From positions 1 through 64,000 of the forward strand of contig NZ_JAANCM010000011.1 in assembly GCF_011603255.1 (NCBI RefSeq): a DNA stretch of 64,000 nucleotides. Reading direction: 5' to 3'. The notes beneath the pieces are model-generated. The model searched no databases, was not told the origin of the DNA, and was given only the letters and a program-made list of their open reading frames with translations. Both the position numbers and the translations under genes were made by a program. Origin of the DNA: Ferranicluibacter rubi (GTDB lineage Bacteria; Pseudomonadota; Alphaproteobacteria; Rhizobiales; Rhizobiaceae). Below, piece after piece: positions 56,037-64,000 of this stretch (positions are counted from its first letter, which is position 1; the number at the start of each line of letters is the position of its first letter).

Positions 56037-56077
56037 GATGTCCTGAGGTTTCCTGTCTGTCGGCCGCGAATGTGGGA

Positions 56078-57046
56078 TCAGCCGAGCTTTGCCGCCAGCC
56101 CCTGCATCAGAGCGTCCCAGGCCTCTGCGGCCGGCGTCAGCGTGCCGGCCAGCGCATCGAACTTCTTGCGGTTGACCGCGCGGGCGACCTGGAACTGCAC
56201 GGTCTTGCCGACCTCGGAGATCTTCAGGGCCGCGAGGCGTTCCGCCTCATAGCGACCGTCCGGCGAAAGCCATCCGAGATGGGTGGCGAGCAGCTCGTAA
56301 TTCGCGCCGAACTGGCGCAGCGTGTTGAAGGCGTATTTGTGGAAGAAGTCGAAGTCGCGGCTGGCCAGCGCCTCCACCTGCGCCGGGAACACGGCGGCGA
56401 AGGCCCGAAACGGATTGTCTTGCGGGCGGCGGGCGAAGTGAAACGCGAGCAGCGCCTGCGCCTTCTCTAGGATCCGCGCCTCGTCCGGCAGCACGGTCGG
56501 CAGCTTGGCGAATTCGGTATAGGGCAGGAGCGGCAGGGCCTCCGGGTGCCCAAGCGTCTGGAACAGGCCGTCGAAATCGTCGCCTTCCAGATGGAAGAAG
56601 CCGCCATTGTGGAAATAGTCGAGGCTACGGGAGGCCACGTCCAGCCGGTTGATGCCGATCGTCGTCTTGCCGTGCTCGCGGCCATAGGCGACGCCCGCGG
56701 TGTCGGGCATGAAGAAGCTGTCCATCTCGACGAGGCAGAGACGGCCGCGGGCGATCTGGGTCTGCAGATGCCGCTCGACCTTGTCGAAGATGGCGAGTTC
56801 CGTGCAGGTTATGCCGTAGAGAGCTTCGAGGTCTTCCAGTGGCACCTTGAAGAAGGTGAACTGGTCGCCCTCGAAGTCTTGGCCCAGCGTGAAGCCGAGC
56901 ATGGCTTCCGGCGGCAGGCCCAGCGTGTTCAAGACCTCGATCCAGAGATCGATGTAGCAGTTGGTCTCCGGCCACATGCGCTCTTTGTCGTGGAGCGCAT
57001 GTGGGCGATAGGTCTCGGGCGCGATGCCGGGGAAGACGGCTTGCAT
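56078..57046 (-). CDS. DUF1839 family protein
   Basis: A 322-residue protein with no catalytic family I can name. Notable conserved-looking stretches are WPETNCYIDLWIEVLNTLG, GQDFEGDQFTFFKVPLEDLE, VEMDSFFMPDTAGVAYGRE and YFHNGGFFHLEGDDFDGLF. The length and motifs fit DUF1839, known mainly from its association with amino acid:carrier protein ligases. The DSFFMPDT and HLEGDD acidic/His segments could be an active site. It lies 7 bp after the ligase, so probably receives or transfers the aminoacyl group. Confidence 0.8.
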   Translation of the reverse strand: MQAVFPGIAPETYRPHALHDKERMWPETNCYIDLWIEVLNTLGLPPEAMLGFTLGQDFEGDQFTFFKVPLEDLEALYGITCTELAIFDKVERHLQTQIARGRLCLVEMDSFFMPDTAGVAYGREHGKTTIGINRLDVASRSLDYFHNGGFFHLEGDDFDGLFQTLGHPEALPLLPYTEFAKLPTVLPDEARILEKAQALLAFHFARRPQDNPFRAFAAVFPAQVEALASRDFDFFHKYAFNTLRQFGANYELLATHLGWLSPDGRYEAERLAALKISEVGKTVQFQVARAVNRKKFDALAGTLTPAAEAWDALMQGLAAKLG

Positions 57047-57053
57047 GGTTCGA

Positions 57054-57962
57054 TCAGCCCCAGAGCGTCTTGCGGACGTGTGCCGGCCACTCGTTGACGT
57101 CGAGGCCGTGGTGCTTGAAGAGCGCCAGCGCGATGCGCTCCAGGCCGAAGCCGACGCAGGCGGTGTGCGCCGTTTCGCCGTCGTCCGTCGTCAGGCCCCA
57201 GGTCTTGCCGAAATGGTCCTGATGGTAGTTGAAGCTCATGCAGGCGGTGGGGCCGGCATTGGCGTTGACGGGGATCAGCAGCTCGAACTTGAGGTTCTGG
57301 TTGCGCTGGTTGTTCTTGTACATCTTACCGGCGCGGCCGAAGAAGGGGTCGTTGGCGACGTCGATCTCGACGGGCAGGCCGACCGATTCCATCAGCTTGG
57401 TGCCGCGCTCCATCCAATCCTGACGGAAGGCGACGACGTCCGTTGGCTTGCCCATGCGGACATATTCGCGCATGCGGAACAGCTGCATGCGGGTCGGCTC
57501 TTTCGACGGCTCATGACGGAAGCAGTAGGACTGCAGGTCGAAGAGACCGCCACCGACGGGCAGGGCGCCACGCTTGGCGATCGTCGGGTAGAGCGGGTAG
57601 CAGGCCGCGGGCGTCAGCACGATGTCGGTCGCCTGCTGCTGGCCGGTCCAGTCCTTGCCTTCCTCCATGCAGGTCAAGAGGCTGACATGGTCGAGCTCGC
57701 AGCCGCAGAAGGAGTGGATGGTGCCGGCGAGCTGCGGGAAGCTCTTCATATAGCCCGAGCCTTCGAAATGGGCGCGGTTCATGCCGGGCGGGAAGCGGAT
57801 GGTCTCCGGCTTGTCCACACCGCCGAGACCGTCGATGACGGCTTCGAAGCGGGTGATGACGTCTTCGAACGCACCGCTGCGGCCATAGAGGCCATCGACG
57901 CCGGTGTCGATGAGGAGGCCGGCCGCAAACAGCCGGTCGAGCAAGGGAAGCTGCATATCCAT
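57054..57962 (-). CDS. Amino acid:[carrier protein] ligase (SerRS-like)
   Basis: A 302-residue class II aminoacyl-tRNA synthetase-like catalytic core without the tRNA-binding arm. Motif 2 is seen in [16 protein letters not shown] and motif 3 in [16 protein letters not shown]. Zinc ligands Cys121, Glu166 and Cys269 keep the same spacing as the characterised Bradyrhizobium enzyme Bll0957 (shifted by ten). Such enzymes activate glycine or alanine with ATP and load it on a carrier protein instead of tRNA. The carrier is encoded two genes upstream in the same operon. The specific amino acid cannot be read from the sequence. Confidence 0.9.
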   Translation of the reverse strand: MDMQLPLLDRLFAAGLLIDTGVDGLYGRSGAFEDVITRFEAVIDGLGGVDKPETIRFPPGMNRAHFEGSGYMKSFPQLAGTIHSFCGCELDHVSLLTCMEEGKDWTGQQQATDIVLTPAACYPLYPTIAKRGALPVGGGLFDLQSYCFRHEPSKEPTRMQLFRMREYVRMGKPTDVVAFRQDWMERGTKLMESVGLPVEIDVANDPFFGRAGKMYKNNQRNQNLKFELLIPVNANAGPTACMSFNYHQDHFGKTWGLTTDDGETAHTACVGFGLERIALALFKHHGLDVNEWPAHVRKTLWG

Positions 57963-57968
57963 GGTCGG

Positions 57969-59150
57969 TTACCCCAGAAGGTTGGTTTCAATCTTGTTCA
58001 CGAGAAGCATGTTCGACGTATTGGCGAGAATGCGGTCGTTGGAGATCATCAGCTGCGCCGACTGGGCGTCGCGCAGGTGGCGTCCGAGCGAGAACGGGGT
58101 GCCGTTCTTGTAGCCCATGATGCCGGTGATCTGCATGGCGTGGTCGATGATCTCGGGCACGGTCCGGGAGACCGCGATCTTCACGTTGTTCATCGCGACG
58201 GAGAAGCCCATGGAGGAGAGCAGTTCCGGCTCGGCAAGGGCTGACTCATAGCGGGCAAGGCCGGCCGTGACGTTGGCGCGGACCTGTTGCAGGAGGCTGG
58301 AGGCTTCCGCGAGGTGCAGTGCGCCGGGCGGTGTCTGGCCGGGGCTCTTGCGGGCTGCGGCGCGCACGAACGCCTGGGCGCGGGTCATCGCATTGACCGC
58401 GATACCGTACCAGACGCCGCCCCAGAGCAGGTGCGAGCTTGCCAGCATCGACTGTGCCGCGATTTCCGCGAAGGGCTTGGGCAGGATCTGCTCCTTCGGG
58501 GCTTCGCCCTTGAAGAGATAGCCTTCCGAACAGGTGCCGCGCATGCCGAGCGTGTCCCATTCGTTGGTGCGCTCCAGCGTGTACTGGTCCTTCGTGAACA
58601 CGGTCATGACCTGGTCGGTCGTCACGGCATCCGGATGGGCGCGGGAGGTGATGAGGATCGCATCGGCGTGGCGGCCATAGGAAATGACGGTCGCATCCTT
58701 CTGGAGCCGGCAGGTGTCGCCATTGATCTCGATGGCGCAGATCGAGTTGCGCATATTGCCGCCGATGCCGCCTTCCGTCGTCGCCGAGGCGATGAGGAGC
58801 TGCTCGTCGACGATGCGGCGCATGAAGCTCTGGTGCCAGGGGCTGTCGATGCCGTGGGACACGAGGCTCGACAGCTTGATGTGGTGCATGGCAAAGACCA
58901 TGGCGGAGGCGGAGCAGGCCTGGCCGAGAACGGTGCAGACTTCCGCGATCTGCGCGGTCGTCGCGCCCTCTCCGCCCAGGGTGACGGGGATCTGGATCGA
59001 CAGCAGTCGTTCCGAGATCAGGGCATCCGCCGCTTCACGCGGGAAGCGGGCATTGCGGTCCACGTCGTCGGCGTGCTGGCCGGCGATGCCGGCCACGCGG
59101 CGGGCGCGCTCCAGCAGCGTCGACCCTTGAGCGTTGAGGGCGACGTCCAT
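57969..59150 (-). CDS. Acyl-CoA dehydrogenase-like flavoprotein
   Basis: A 393-residue member of the acyl-CoA dehydrogenase fold: PVTLGGEGATTAQIAEVC and ASATTEGGIGGNMRNS bind FAD, the middle strand domain includes NEWDTLGMRGTCSEG, and the helical C-domain ends with MQITGIMGYKNGTPFSLGRH. In carrier-protein pathways such enzymes oxidise the tethered aminoacyl or acyl group rather than a CoA ester. The ATG shares a base with the carrier protein stop, and the ligase starts 6 bp after its end. The substrate here is probably the aminoacyl-carrier. Confidence 0.85.
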   Translation of the reverse strand: MDVALNAQGSTLLERARRVAGIAGQHADDVDRNARFPREAADALISERLLSIQIPVTLGGEGATTAQIAEVCTVLGQACSASAMVFAMHHIKLSSLVSHGIDSPWHQSFMRRIVDEQLLIASATTEGGIGGNMRNSICAIEINGDTCRLQKDATVISYGRHADAILITSRAHPDAVTTDQVMTVFTKDQYTLERTNEWDTLGMRGTCSEGYLFKGEAPKEQILPKPFAEIAAQSMLASSHLLWGGVWYGIAVNAMTRAQAFVRAAARKSPGQTPPGALHLAEASSLLQQVRANVTAGLARYESALAEPELLSSMGFSVAMNNVKIAVSRTVPEIIDHAMQITGIMGYKNGTPFSLGRHLRDAQSAQLMISNDRILANTSNMLLVNKIETNLLG

Positions 59151-59398
59151 CAGGCGGCTTCTTTCCCGGCCACCAGCTGGTTGACCGTCTGCTCGATGAT
59201 AGCGATCGTGGAGAAGGACTTGCGGTTGAGCAGGTTGTCGGGAAACTCGACGTCAAAAGTGTCTTCGAGCGCCAGCATCAGCTGCACCGAGCCATGCGAC
59301 GACATGCCGGCCGCATAGAGGTCCGCATCGTCGTCCAGACCGGCTGCCGAAGGCAGGGAGGCATATTGGGCAAGCATCTCACGGATCTGGGTCTTCAC
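59150..59398 (-). CDS. Acyl/aminoacyl carrier protein
   Basis: An 82-residue carrier protein. The phosphopantetheine attachment is Ser34 in AAGMSSHGSVQL, followed by the helix LALEDTFDVEFPDNLL. Starts with GTG at 59398 (MKTQIREMLAQY), eight bases after AAAGGAG; the frame is open further upstream without support. It leads the operon and is coupled to the flavoprotein. It should accept an amino acid from the SerRS-like ligase after phosphopantetheinylation by a transferase encoded elsewhere. Confidence 0.9.
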   Translation of the reverse strand: MKTQIREMLAQYASLPSAAGLDDDADLYAAGMSSHGSVQLMLALEDTFDVEFPDNLLNRKSFSTIAIIEQTVNQLVAGKEAA

Positions 59399-59718
59399 GG
59401 CGTCACTCCTTTGCAGCGCGGGGCCTGTGGCTCTGATGACGCAGGGATAGCGGTTGCAGGCTAAAAACGGGCTAAGGAATATAGCTAAAGTTTCCTCAAG
59501 CCACGCCTGATATGGCCCGACGCCCGGGACGTCCGTCCTTAAGTCCCTGCAAATGCTGTGCTTCGCATCAATGTAAGTCACGACGTTCAGGGGTTGTTAA
59601 CCATAAGCTGTCAATTCTTCGGATCGAGAACCTCGTGCGGGCTGCAGGTCATTGTCCGAACCCGCCGAGCCGAGATGTGAGCGCGGACAAAACAACCTGG
59701 CGTGGATATGGAAGCCCT
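59399..59718. other. Divergent intergenic region, carrier-protein operon / exopolysaccharide genes
   Basis: 320 bp with no gene. It contains TTAACCAT at 59597-59604, the classic half of a CtrA box, but no second TTAA at the right distance. Short AT-rich stretches at 59460-59490 and 59590-59620 are probable promoters for the two divergent operons. No palindromic operator was recognised. Confidence 0.5.
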
Positions 59719-61803
59719 ATGGACATCGACGTCTTTCAACTTCCGTCGATCGTGATGCGCCGCATCGGCATCGTCATCGTGACGGCGCTGATCTTCGGTG
59801 GCCTGGGGTTTGCCTTCGTTCTCAGCCAGCCGGCCGTGTTCCGTGCCTCCACCCAGATCCTGCTCGACCCCGAGCGGCTTGCCGCCGTCGGCCAGTCCGC
59901 CGGCGATACCGCCGCACCGGCGCAGGCGCAGCAGGCGATCGACAGCCAGATCTATGTCATGCAATCCTTCAGCGTTCTCTCCGAGGCTGCGCGCAAGCTC
60001 GCATTGCAGGAGGATCCTTTCTTTCAGGCAAAGGTGGGTCTGATCGGCCGGCTTCTCGGCCGGTCGCCGTCGCTCCCCGTTTCGGAAGAGGCGGCAGCGG
60101 CGGGCGCCGCAGCGACGCTCGCGCAGAACCTCATTATCGCGCGCGCCGACCAGTCGCTGGTCTTCACCATCACGGCTCAGCATCCGAACGCGGCGCGCGC
60201 GGCCGAGATCGCCAATACCGTCTCTGCGATCTACCTGGAAAAGGCGAACAAGATCGGGTCCGACAAGAGCCTCAAGGCCAGCATGAGCCTTCAGGTCGAG
60301 GCCGAAGAGCTGCGCAAGCGGTTGCTCGAAGCCGAAGACAAGGTCGTCAAGTTCCGCACGCAGAACGGTCTGATCAGCACCGGCGAGAAGGGCCTCGTGA
60401 CCGACCAGCAACTCGAGGCTGTGACGCAGCAGCTCGGCAGTGCCCGCGCCGCCCTCGAGCAGCAGCAGATCAATTACAATCAGGTTCGCACGTTGACGAC
60501 GGGCGATCTCGCCTCGGGCGCGATCCCCGAAGCGCTGCAGCAGACGTCGGTGACGACGTTGCGCACGCGCTATGCGCAGACGCTCGACCGGCTGGCGGAG
60601 CTGCAGACCAGTCTCGGCAGCCGCCATCCGCAGCTCCAGACCGCGCAGGCGCAGGCCGAAAGCATGCGGCGGGCGCTGGAGTCGGAATTGAAGCGGGTTC
60701 AGGACTCGGTGCGCAATACCTATGAGCGCAGCAAGGCCAATGTCGCGGCGCTCGAAACGCGCTTCGCCGCGCTTCGCAACGCCAATGGCGACAGCGGCGA
60801 TGCGCGCACGACCCTTGCGCAACTGCAGAGCGAGGCCGATGCGATCCGCGGCGTCTACACCTCATTCGTCACGCGCTCGGAGGAGTTGAGCCGCCAGTAC
60901 GATATCGGTTCGGGCAATTCCCGCATCATCTCGGAGGCCCTGCCGCCGATAAAGACGACGCGCGCCTCCGCCCTGCTGGTCGCCATCGCCGGCGTCCTGT
61001 TCGGGGCGGCGGCCGGATCGGCCATCGCCGTCGGGCTGGACCTGCTCGACGGGCGGGTGACCTCCGACCGGCAGATCGTCGATACGCTCGGCGTTCCCGT
61101 CATCGCGCGGATCGCGGCTCGGCAGACGCGGGGAACATCGGATGTGCCGGACGATGGCTGGCCTTCCGGGCGTTCGCGGCGCAACGTCGGTCTCGTCGCG
61201 CGGATGAAGCGCCGCCTGCCGTTTTCCGGCAAGGCGGCTGCACGGTCGCATGCCGCAGAACGCCAACGCGAGGCGGGCGTCACGCGCTCGGCCTATGTGC
61301 TGACCGATGCCGTTGCGGCCCTGCCGGCCCGGATCGTGTTTCTTTCGCCCGGCATGGAAAAGCCGGATGAAACGCTGGTGGGCGACATCGCGCTCGCGCT
61401 GGCCGATACAGGTGCGGCCGTCGATATCGCAGCGGCATCCGTGCCTGCCTCGTCTCTGCTGGCCGGCACGCTGAAGCGCATGCAGATGGGCGGTGTCCCT
61501 GCTTTTGAAAGCGTCAGTTACCGCCGTCTCGATCGCCATGCCATGCCGCGGCAGCGCAGCCGCGCTTCCGGCTCGCTCCTGTCGGCGGCAGTCAAGCCGG
61601 CACCCGCCGACTTTTCCGTGGTCGATGCGACCGGCGAAGAGAATGCCGCGCGGTTGATGGCCTTCGTGAAGGATAGCGACGCGATCGCCATCGTCATCCG
61701 GCCCGGCCGGGTGGGTCGCGCCGACCTCAAGGATCTCGCACAGACGCTCGGCCCCTGGAGAACCAAACTCGTCGGCGTCGTGATCGTTGAGGCGGTCGCC
61801 TGA
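59719..61803 (+). CDS. Wzz/ExoP-like polysaccharide co-polymerase with dead kinase domain
   Basis: A 694-residue inner-membrane protein. TM1 is at about residues 14-36 (IGIVIVTALIFGGLGFAFVL), a long periplasmic coiled-coil region (about 40-410) includes FRASTQILLDPERLA and repeated Gln/Glu-rich helices, and TM2 is at about 415-437 (LLVAIAGVLFGAAAGSAIAV). The C-terminal cytoplasmic region would be a tyrosine kinase (BY-kinase) but the Walker A site reads FLSPGMEKPDET, without GxxGxGKS, so it should not bind ATP normally. Such proteins set chain length in Wzx/Wzy export. ATG 59719 is the first codon of the membrane domain start. Confidence 0.85.
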   Translation: MDIDVFQLPSIVMRRIGIVIVTALIFGGLGFAFVLSQPAVFRASTQILLDPERLAAVGQSAGDTAAPAQAQQAIDSQIYVMQSFSVLSEAARKLALQEDPFFQAKVGLIGRLLGRSPSLPVSEEAAAAGAAATLAQNLIIARADQSLVFTITAQHPNAARAAEIANTVSAIYLEKANKIGSDKSLKASMSLQVEAEELRKRLLEAEDKVVKFRTQNGLISTGEKGLVTDQQLEAVTQQLGSARAALEQQQINYNQVRTLTTGDLASGAIPEALQQTSVTTLRTRYAQTLDRLAELQTSLGSRHPQLQTAQAQAESMRRALESELKRVQDSVRNTYERSKANVAALETRFAALRNANGDSGDARTTLAQLQSEADAIRGVYTSFVTRSEELSRQYDIGSGNSRIISEALPPIKTTRASALLVAIAGVLFGAAAGSAIAVGLDLLDGRVTSDRQIVDTLGVPVIARIAARQTRGTSDVPDDGWPSGRSRRNVGLVARMKRRLPFSGKAAARSHAAERQREAGVTRSAYVLTDAVAALPARIVFLSPGMEKPDETLVGDIALALADTGAAVDIAAASVPASSLLAGTLKRMQMGGVPAFESVSYRRLDRHAMPRQRSRASGSLLSAAVKPAPADFSVVDATGEENAARLMAFVKDSDAIAIVIRPGRVGRADLKDLAQTLGPWRTKLVGVVIVEAVA

Positions 61804-63104
61804 TGAGCGTTATTCAGGACGTGTCCGCGCGATATGCCCTGCCGGTCGGCGGTCTCGCGGCCAAGAATGACGACGCCTGGCGGGGGCTCTACACGCGGCT
61901 TGCGGCCTTCAGCGTCATCGGCGGCCTCGTCTTCAACGCGCTTCTCTGCCTCGTCAACACACGGGTGATGCGGGTCTCCGACGGGCATGTGATGATGTCG
62001 GAAATGGTGCTGGTCGGCTGCGTCTTCATCGTGGCGCTCGGGTGGCGCACGGCACCCTACATGCTGCTGGCCGTCTATATCTCCTACATGATCTTCCTCT
62101 TCACCATGCGCGGCGCACCGGACCTCAAGGCCGTGCGCGACATCCTCATCCCCATCGGATTCTATTTCGCCGGCCGGACGCTGCAGGACTTGAAGCTGGC
62201 GGATCGGCTGGTCTTCATCTCCTCGGCTATCGTGGTGGCTGTCGGCCTGTTCGAGTACATGGCGCTCGACGTCTACATCTCCTTCTTCAACGTCATCGGT
62301 TATTATCTCGCCCGCGGCAGCGTCACCGTCGATCAGCTCTACGGGCAGACGACCGGCCTCTTCATCAGCGGCATGCGGCCGAGCGCACGCACCATTCTGC
62401 CGTTTCTCGGCATGCACCGCGTGTCTTCGGTCTTTCTGGAGCCGGTTTCCGTCGGCAATTTCGGGGCGATCGTCTATGGCTGGTGCCTCTTCCGGCCGAC
62501 CATGCGCCTGCGCTTCGTGACGCTCTTTCTCGCCCTTACGGTCATCGCGCTCGGCGATGCGCGGTTCGGGCTCTATACCTGCATCCTGATGACGCTGCTT
62601 CTGCCGGTCTACCGCTTCATGCCGCGCTTGGCCTGGTACGTGCTGCCGTTCATCATGCTGTCGGTGCTCGCCTATTACGGCATCCAGTCGGGAACGCAGG
62701 GCGGGCCGAACGATATCGGCGGGCGGTTTCAGGTGACGGCGCATCTCCTCACCTCGCTCGACCTACGCGTGGTGTTCGGCGCCCAGACGACGACGCAGTT
62801 CACGGCGGATTCGGGGCTTGCCTATACGCTGACGAAGTTCGGCCTGTTCGGCTTCATGGGGCTATGGGGCCTGCTCGTCTTCGCGCCGCTCAACAGCGTG
62901 AAGGCCCGCACTTTCCACGGCATGGTCATCGTCTATCTGCTGCTGCTGATGATCATCAGCGACAGCGGCTACTCCATCAAGACCGCGGGACTGCTGTGGT
63001 TCCTGTTCGGCACCATTTCGGTGCTCGACGATGCGGCGCTCGGTCGCAAGCCGCGAGACCCGCGGCCCGCAGTGACGGGTGGCAGCAGCCTCAGCGCGAC
63101 CTGA
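61803..63104 (+). CDS. Polysaccharide polymerase-like integral membrane protein
   Basis: A 433-residue membrane protein with about ten to twelve hydrophobic segments (FSVIGGLVFNALLCLV; YMLLAVYISYMIFLF; AWYVLPFIMLSVLAYYG) and a periplasmic loop including GMHRVSSVFLEPVSVGNFGA, a pattern of Wzy/O-antigen ligase type proteins. It starts on the shared base of the TGATG stop/start with the co-polymerase gene, so the two are coupled. It probably polymerises the repeat unit of the exopolysaccharide. The final part overlaps the convergent GH5 gene by 14 bp. No single motif is decisive. Confidence 0.7.
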   Translation: MSVIQDVSARYALPVGGLAAKNDDAWRGLYTRLAAFSVIGGLVFNALLCLVNTRVMRVSDGHVMMSEMVLVGCVFIVALGWRTAPYMLLAVYISYMIFLFTMRGAPDLKAVRDILIPIGFYFAGRTLQDLKLADRLVFISSAIVVAVGLFEYMALDVYISFFNVIGYYLARGSVTVDQLYGQTTGLFISGMRPSARTILPFLGMHRVSSVFLEPVSVGNFGAIVYGWCLFRPTMRLRFVTLFLALTVIALGDARFGLYTCILMTLLLPVYRFMPRLAWYVLPFIMLSVLAYYGIQSGTQGGPNDIGGRFQVTAHLLTSLDLRVVFGAQTTTQFTADSGLAYTLTKFGLFGFMGLWGLLVFAPLNSVKARTFHGMVIVYLLLLMIISDSGYSIKTAGLLWFLFGTISVLDDAALGRKPRDPRPAVTGGSSLSAT

Positions 63105-64000
63105 CCGCGTCTAAGGCCGGGCAGGCGTCTTCCTCGCGGGCGAGCTTGCGCGTCGTCAGGGCTTTCAGCTGCAGCCTGTCGCCGGTGTCCGTCGGTTGAA
63201 TGTTGAGGGGTTCGTCGGGCGACCACCAGTCGCCGGCGGCCCAGTAGGTCCAGCCGATCCAGACGTCGTTTGCTTCTGCCATCACATCGACCATGCGGGC
63301 GAGCCCGATCATGCAGTCCGATGTCGCCGATCCCCCGAACTCGCCGAGGAAGCCGCGTGTCTTGTTGGCCCGGAACCAGTCGGTCATGGCGCGAAGCGCG
63401 GCGGCCGCATCGTCGCCACGCGGGCAATCGTCGTTGGTGCCGGAGAAATCGCTGTCGAGATACTGGTGCACCTCGAAGGCGAGGTTGTTTGCCGTATCCT
63501 TGACGTCGATCATAGTGGAGGCATTGGAAGAGCCCTCGATATCGGCCTGCCAGCTGTGCGCGCCCGTCCAGGAGACGCCGGGCACCAGCACGAGGTTCTT
63601 CGCACCCGTCTTGCGGATCGCGGCGATCGCGGCATTGGCCGGCGGCAGCCAGGCGGTGGGGGGCATGTCGAACGGTTCGTTCATCAGCCCGAAAACCACG
63701 CCCTTCTGGTTGGCGAAGACCTTGGCCAAACGCGCCCAGACATCGGCGAGCGCTGCGTCCGGCACGTCCTTCGTGCCGATGATCTTCTCGTTATAGCGGG
63801 CGAAATTGTGGAGGTCGAGAATGACGGTCTGGCCGTGCGCGCGCATGGCCGCGACGCTTTCTTTCAGACGGGCAAGCTCCTCCCGGTCGAGTGGGCCGTT
63901 CAGCCTGCGCTGGATTCGCTCCCAGCGAAAGGGGAGGCGGACGGTGTTGAAGCCCTTGCCGGCGAAGTAGTCGATCGTTTCCTGGGAGGGGTAGGTATAT
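63091..64000 (-). CDS. GH5 family glycoside hydrolase (partial, N-terminus outside window)
   Basis: An incomplete cellulase-like TIM barrel running off the right end of the window: the minus-strand frame is open from the stop at 63091 to base 64000, 303 codons. Visible motifs are FNTVRLPFRWERIQ, VILDLHNFARYN, the acid/base Glu of VVFGLMNEPFD, the HQYLDSDFSGT segment and the nucleophile Glu of GFLGEFGGS. All GH5 landmarks are intact. The start and any signal peptide are not visible. Its setting in an exopolysaccharide cluster suggests trimming of the polymer. The ATG inside at 63846 is not the true start. Confidence 0.88.
   Translation of the reverse strand, partial: YTYPSQETIDYFAGKGFNTVRLPFRWERIQRRLNGPLDREELARLKESVAAMRAHGQTVILDLHNFARYNEKIIGTKDVPDAALADVWARLAKVFANQKGVVFGLMNEPFDMPPTAWLPPANAAIAAIRKTGAKNLVLVPGVSWTGAHSWQADIEGSSNASTMIDVKDTANNLAFEVHQYLDSDFSGTNDDCPRGDDAAAALRAMTDWFRANKTRGFLGEFGGSATSDCMIGLARMVDVMAEANDVWIGWTYWAAGDWWSPDEPLNIQPTDTGDRLQLKALTTRKLAREEDACPALDAVRSR

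Noticed and set aside
57024-58244. 406-residue plus-strand ORF
   Set aside because: Antisense to the ligase and flavoprotein genes whose motifs are clear.
59597-59604. TTAACCAT as a CtrA site before the co-polymerase gene
   Set aside because: Only a half site; no second TTAA seven bases away. Mentioned in the intergenic entry but not claimed as a box.
61518-62744. 408-residue minus-strand ORF
   Set aside because: Antisense to the co-polymerase and polymerase genes; His/Asp/Glu-rich low-complexity translation.

Overview
The window is about 64 kb of GC-rich chromosomal DNA whose gene content points to an alphaproteobacterium of the Rhizobiales, most likely Rhizobiaceae. Pointers are a BA14K-family protein, a GlgE-type glucan operon, a DUF1839/amino acid:carrier-protein ligase cluster, candidate CtrA (TTAA-N7-TTAAC) and alphaproteobacterial LexA (GTTC-N7-GTTC) boxes, and a dTDP-rhamnose operon among many glycosyltransferases. 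No insertion sequence, prophage or CRISPR array was seen. Functions are assigned by reading the translated sequence. No database search was run.

Layout. 49-168: initiator tRNA and its terminator. 321-9926: two molybdenum hydroxylase (xanthine dehydrogenase family) operons. The cytoplasmic one is on the minus strand; the Tat-exported PaoABC-like one is on the plus strand. A TetR regulator with a palindromic operator and a DMT transporter lie between them. 10020-10361: Dabb protein. 10343-18375: minus-strand glycosyltransferase cluster with two large fusions (GT4 plus GH clan A; GT4 plus Gfo/Idh/MocA plus zinc alcohol dehydrogenase). 18423-19354: BA14K protein and a 46-residue membrane peptide. 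19446-30208: malQ-glgE-treS/pep2-glgB, which makes and remodels alpha-glucan by the trehalose/maltose-1-phosphate route. 30350-30780: two small translationally coupled genes behind a promoter that overlaps a LexA box.

31237-41497: a complete chemosensory cluster (STAS, CheY, CheA, CheW, MCP, CheW, CheR, CheB, ParA). A convergent gene at its end encodes a soluble protein with a CheZ-like DxxxQ motif and a degenerate receptor-tip segment. CtrA-type boxes lie ahead of the operon and ahead of parA. 41794-42312: Dps, closed by a perfect 18-bp bidirectional terminator shared with the rml operon. 42415-45861: rmlCBDA (dTDP-L-rhamnose). 45980-53514: a TPR-GT2 protein, an SbmA/YddA-like ABC protein with a decayed ATPase domain, a GT2 and a tandem alpha/beta hydrolase.

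53556-59398: a minus-strand operon of carrier protein, acyl-CoA dehydrogenase-like flavoenzyme, SerRS-like amino acid:carrier-protein ligase, DUF1839 protein and GH2 beta-mannosidase-like enzyme. This is the strongest candidate for a poorly described system: an amino acid activated on a carrier protein, probably oxidised there, and delivered to an unknown acceptor. 59719-64000: start of an exopolysaccharide cluster (Wzz/ExoP-like co-polymerase, polymerase-like membrane protein, GH5 cut by the window end). Much of the window therefore concerns cell-surface glycans, storage glucan and motility/chemosensing.
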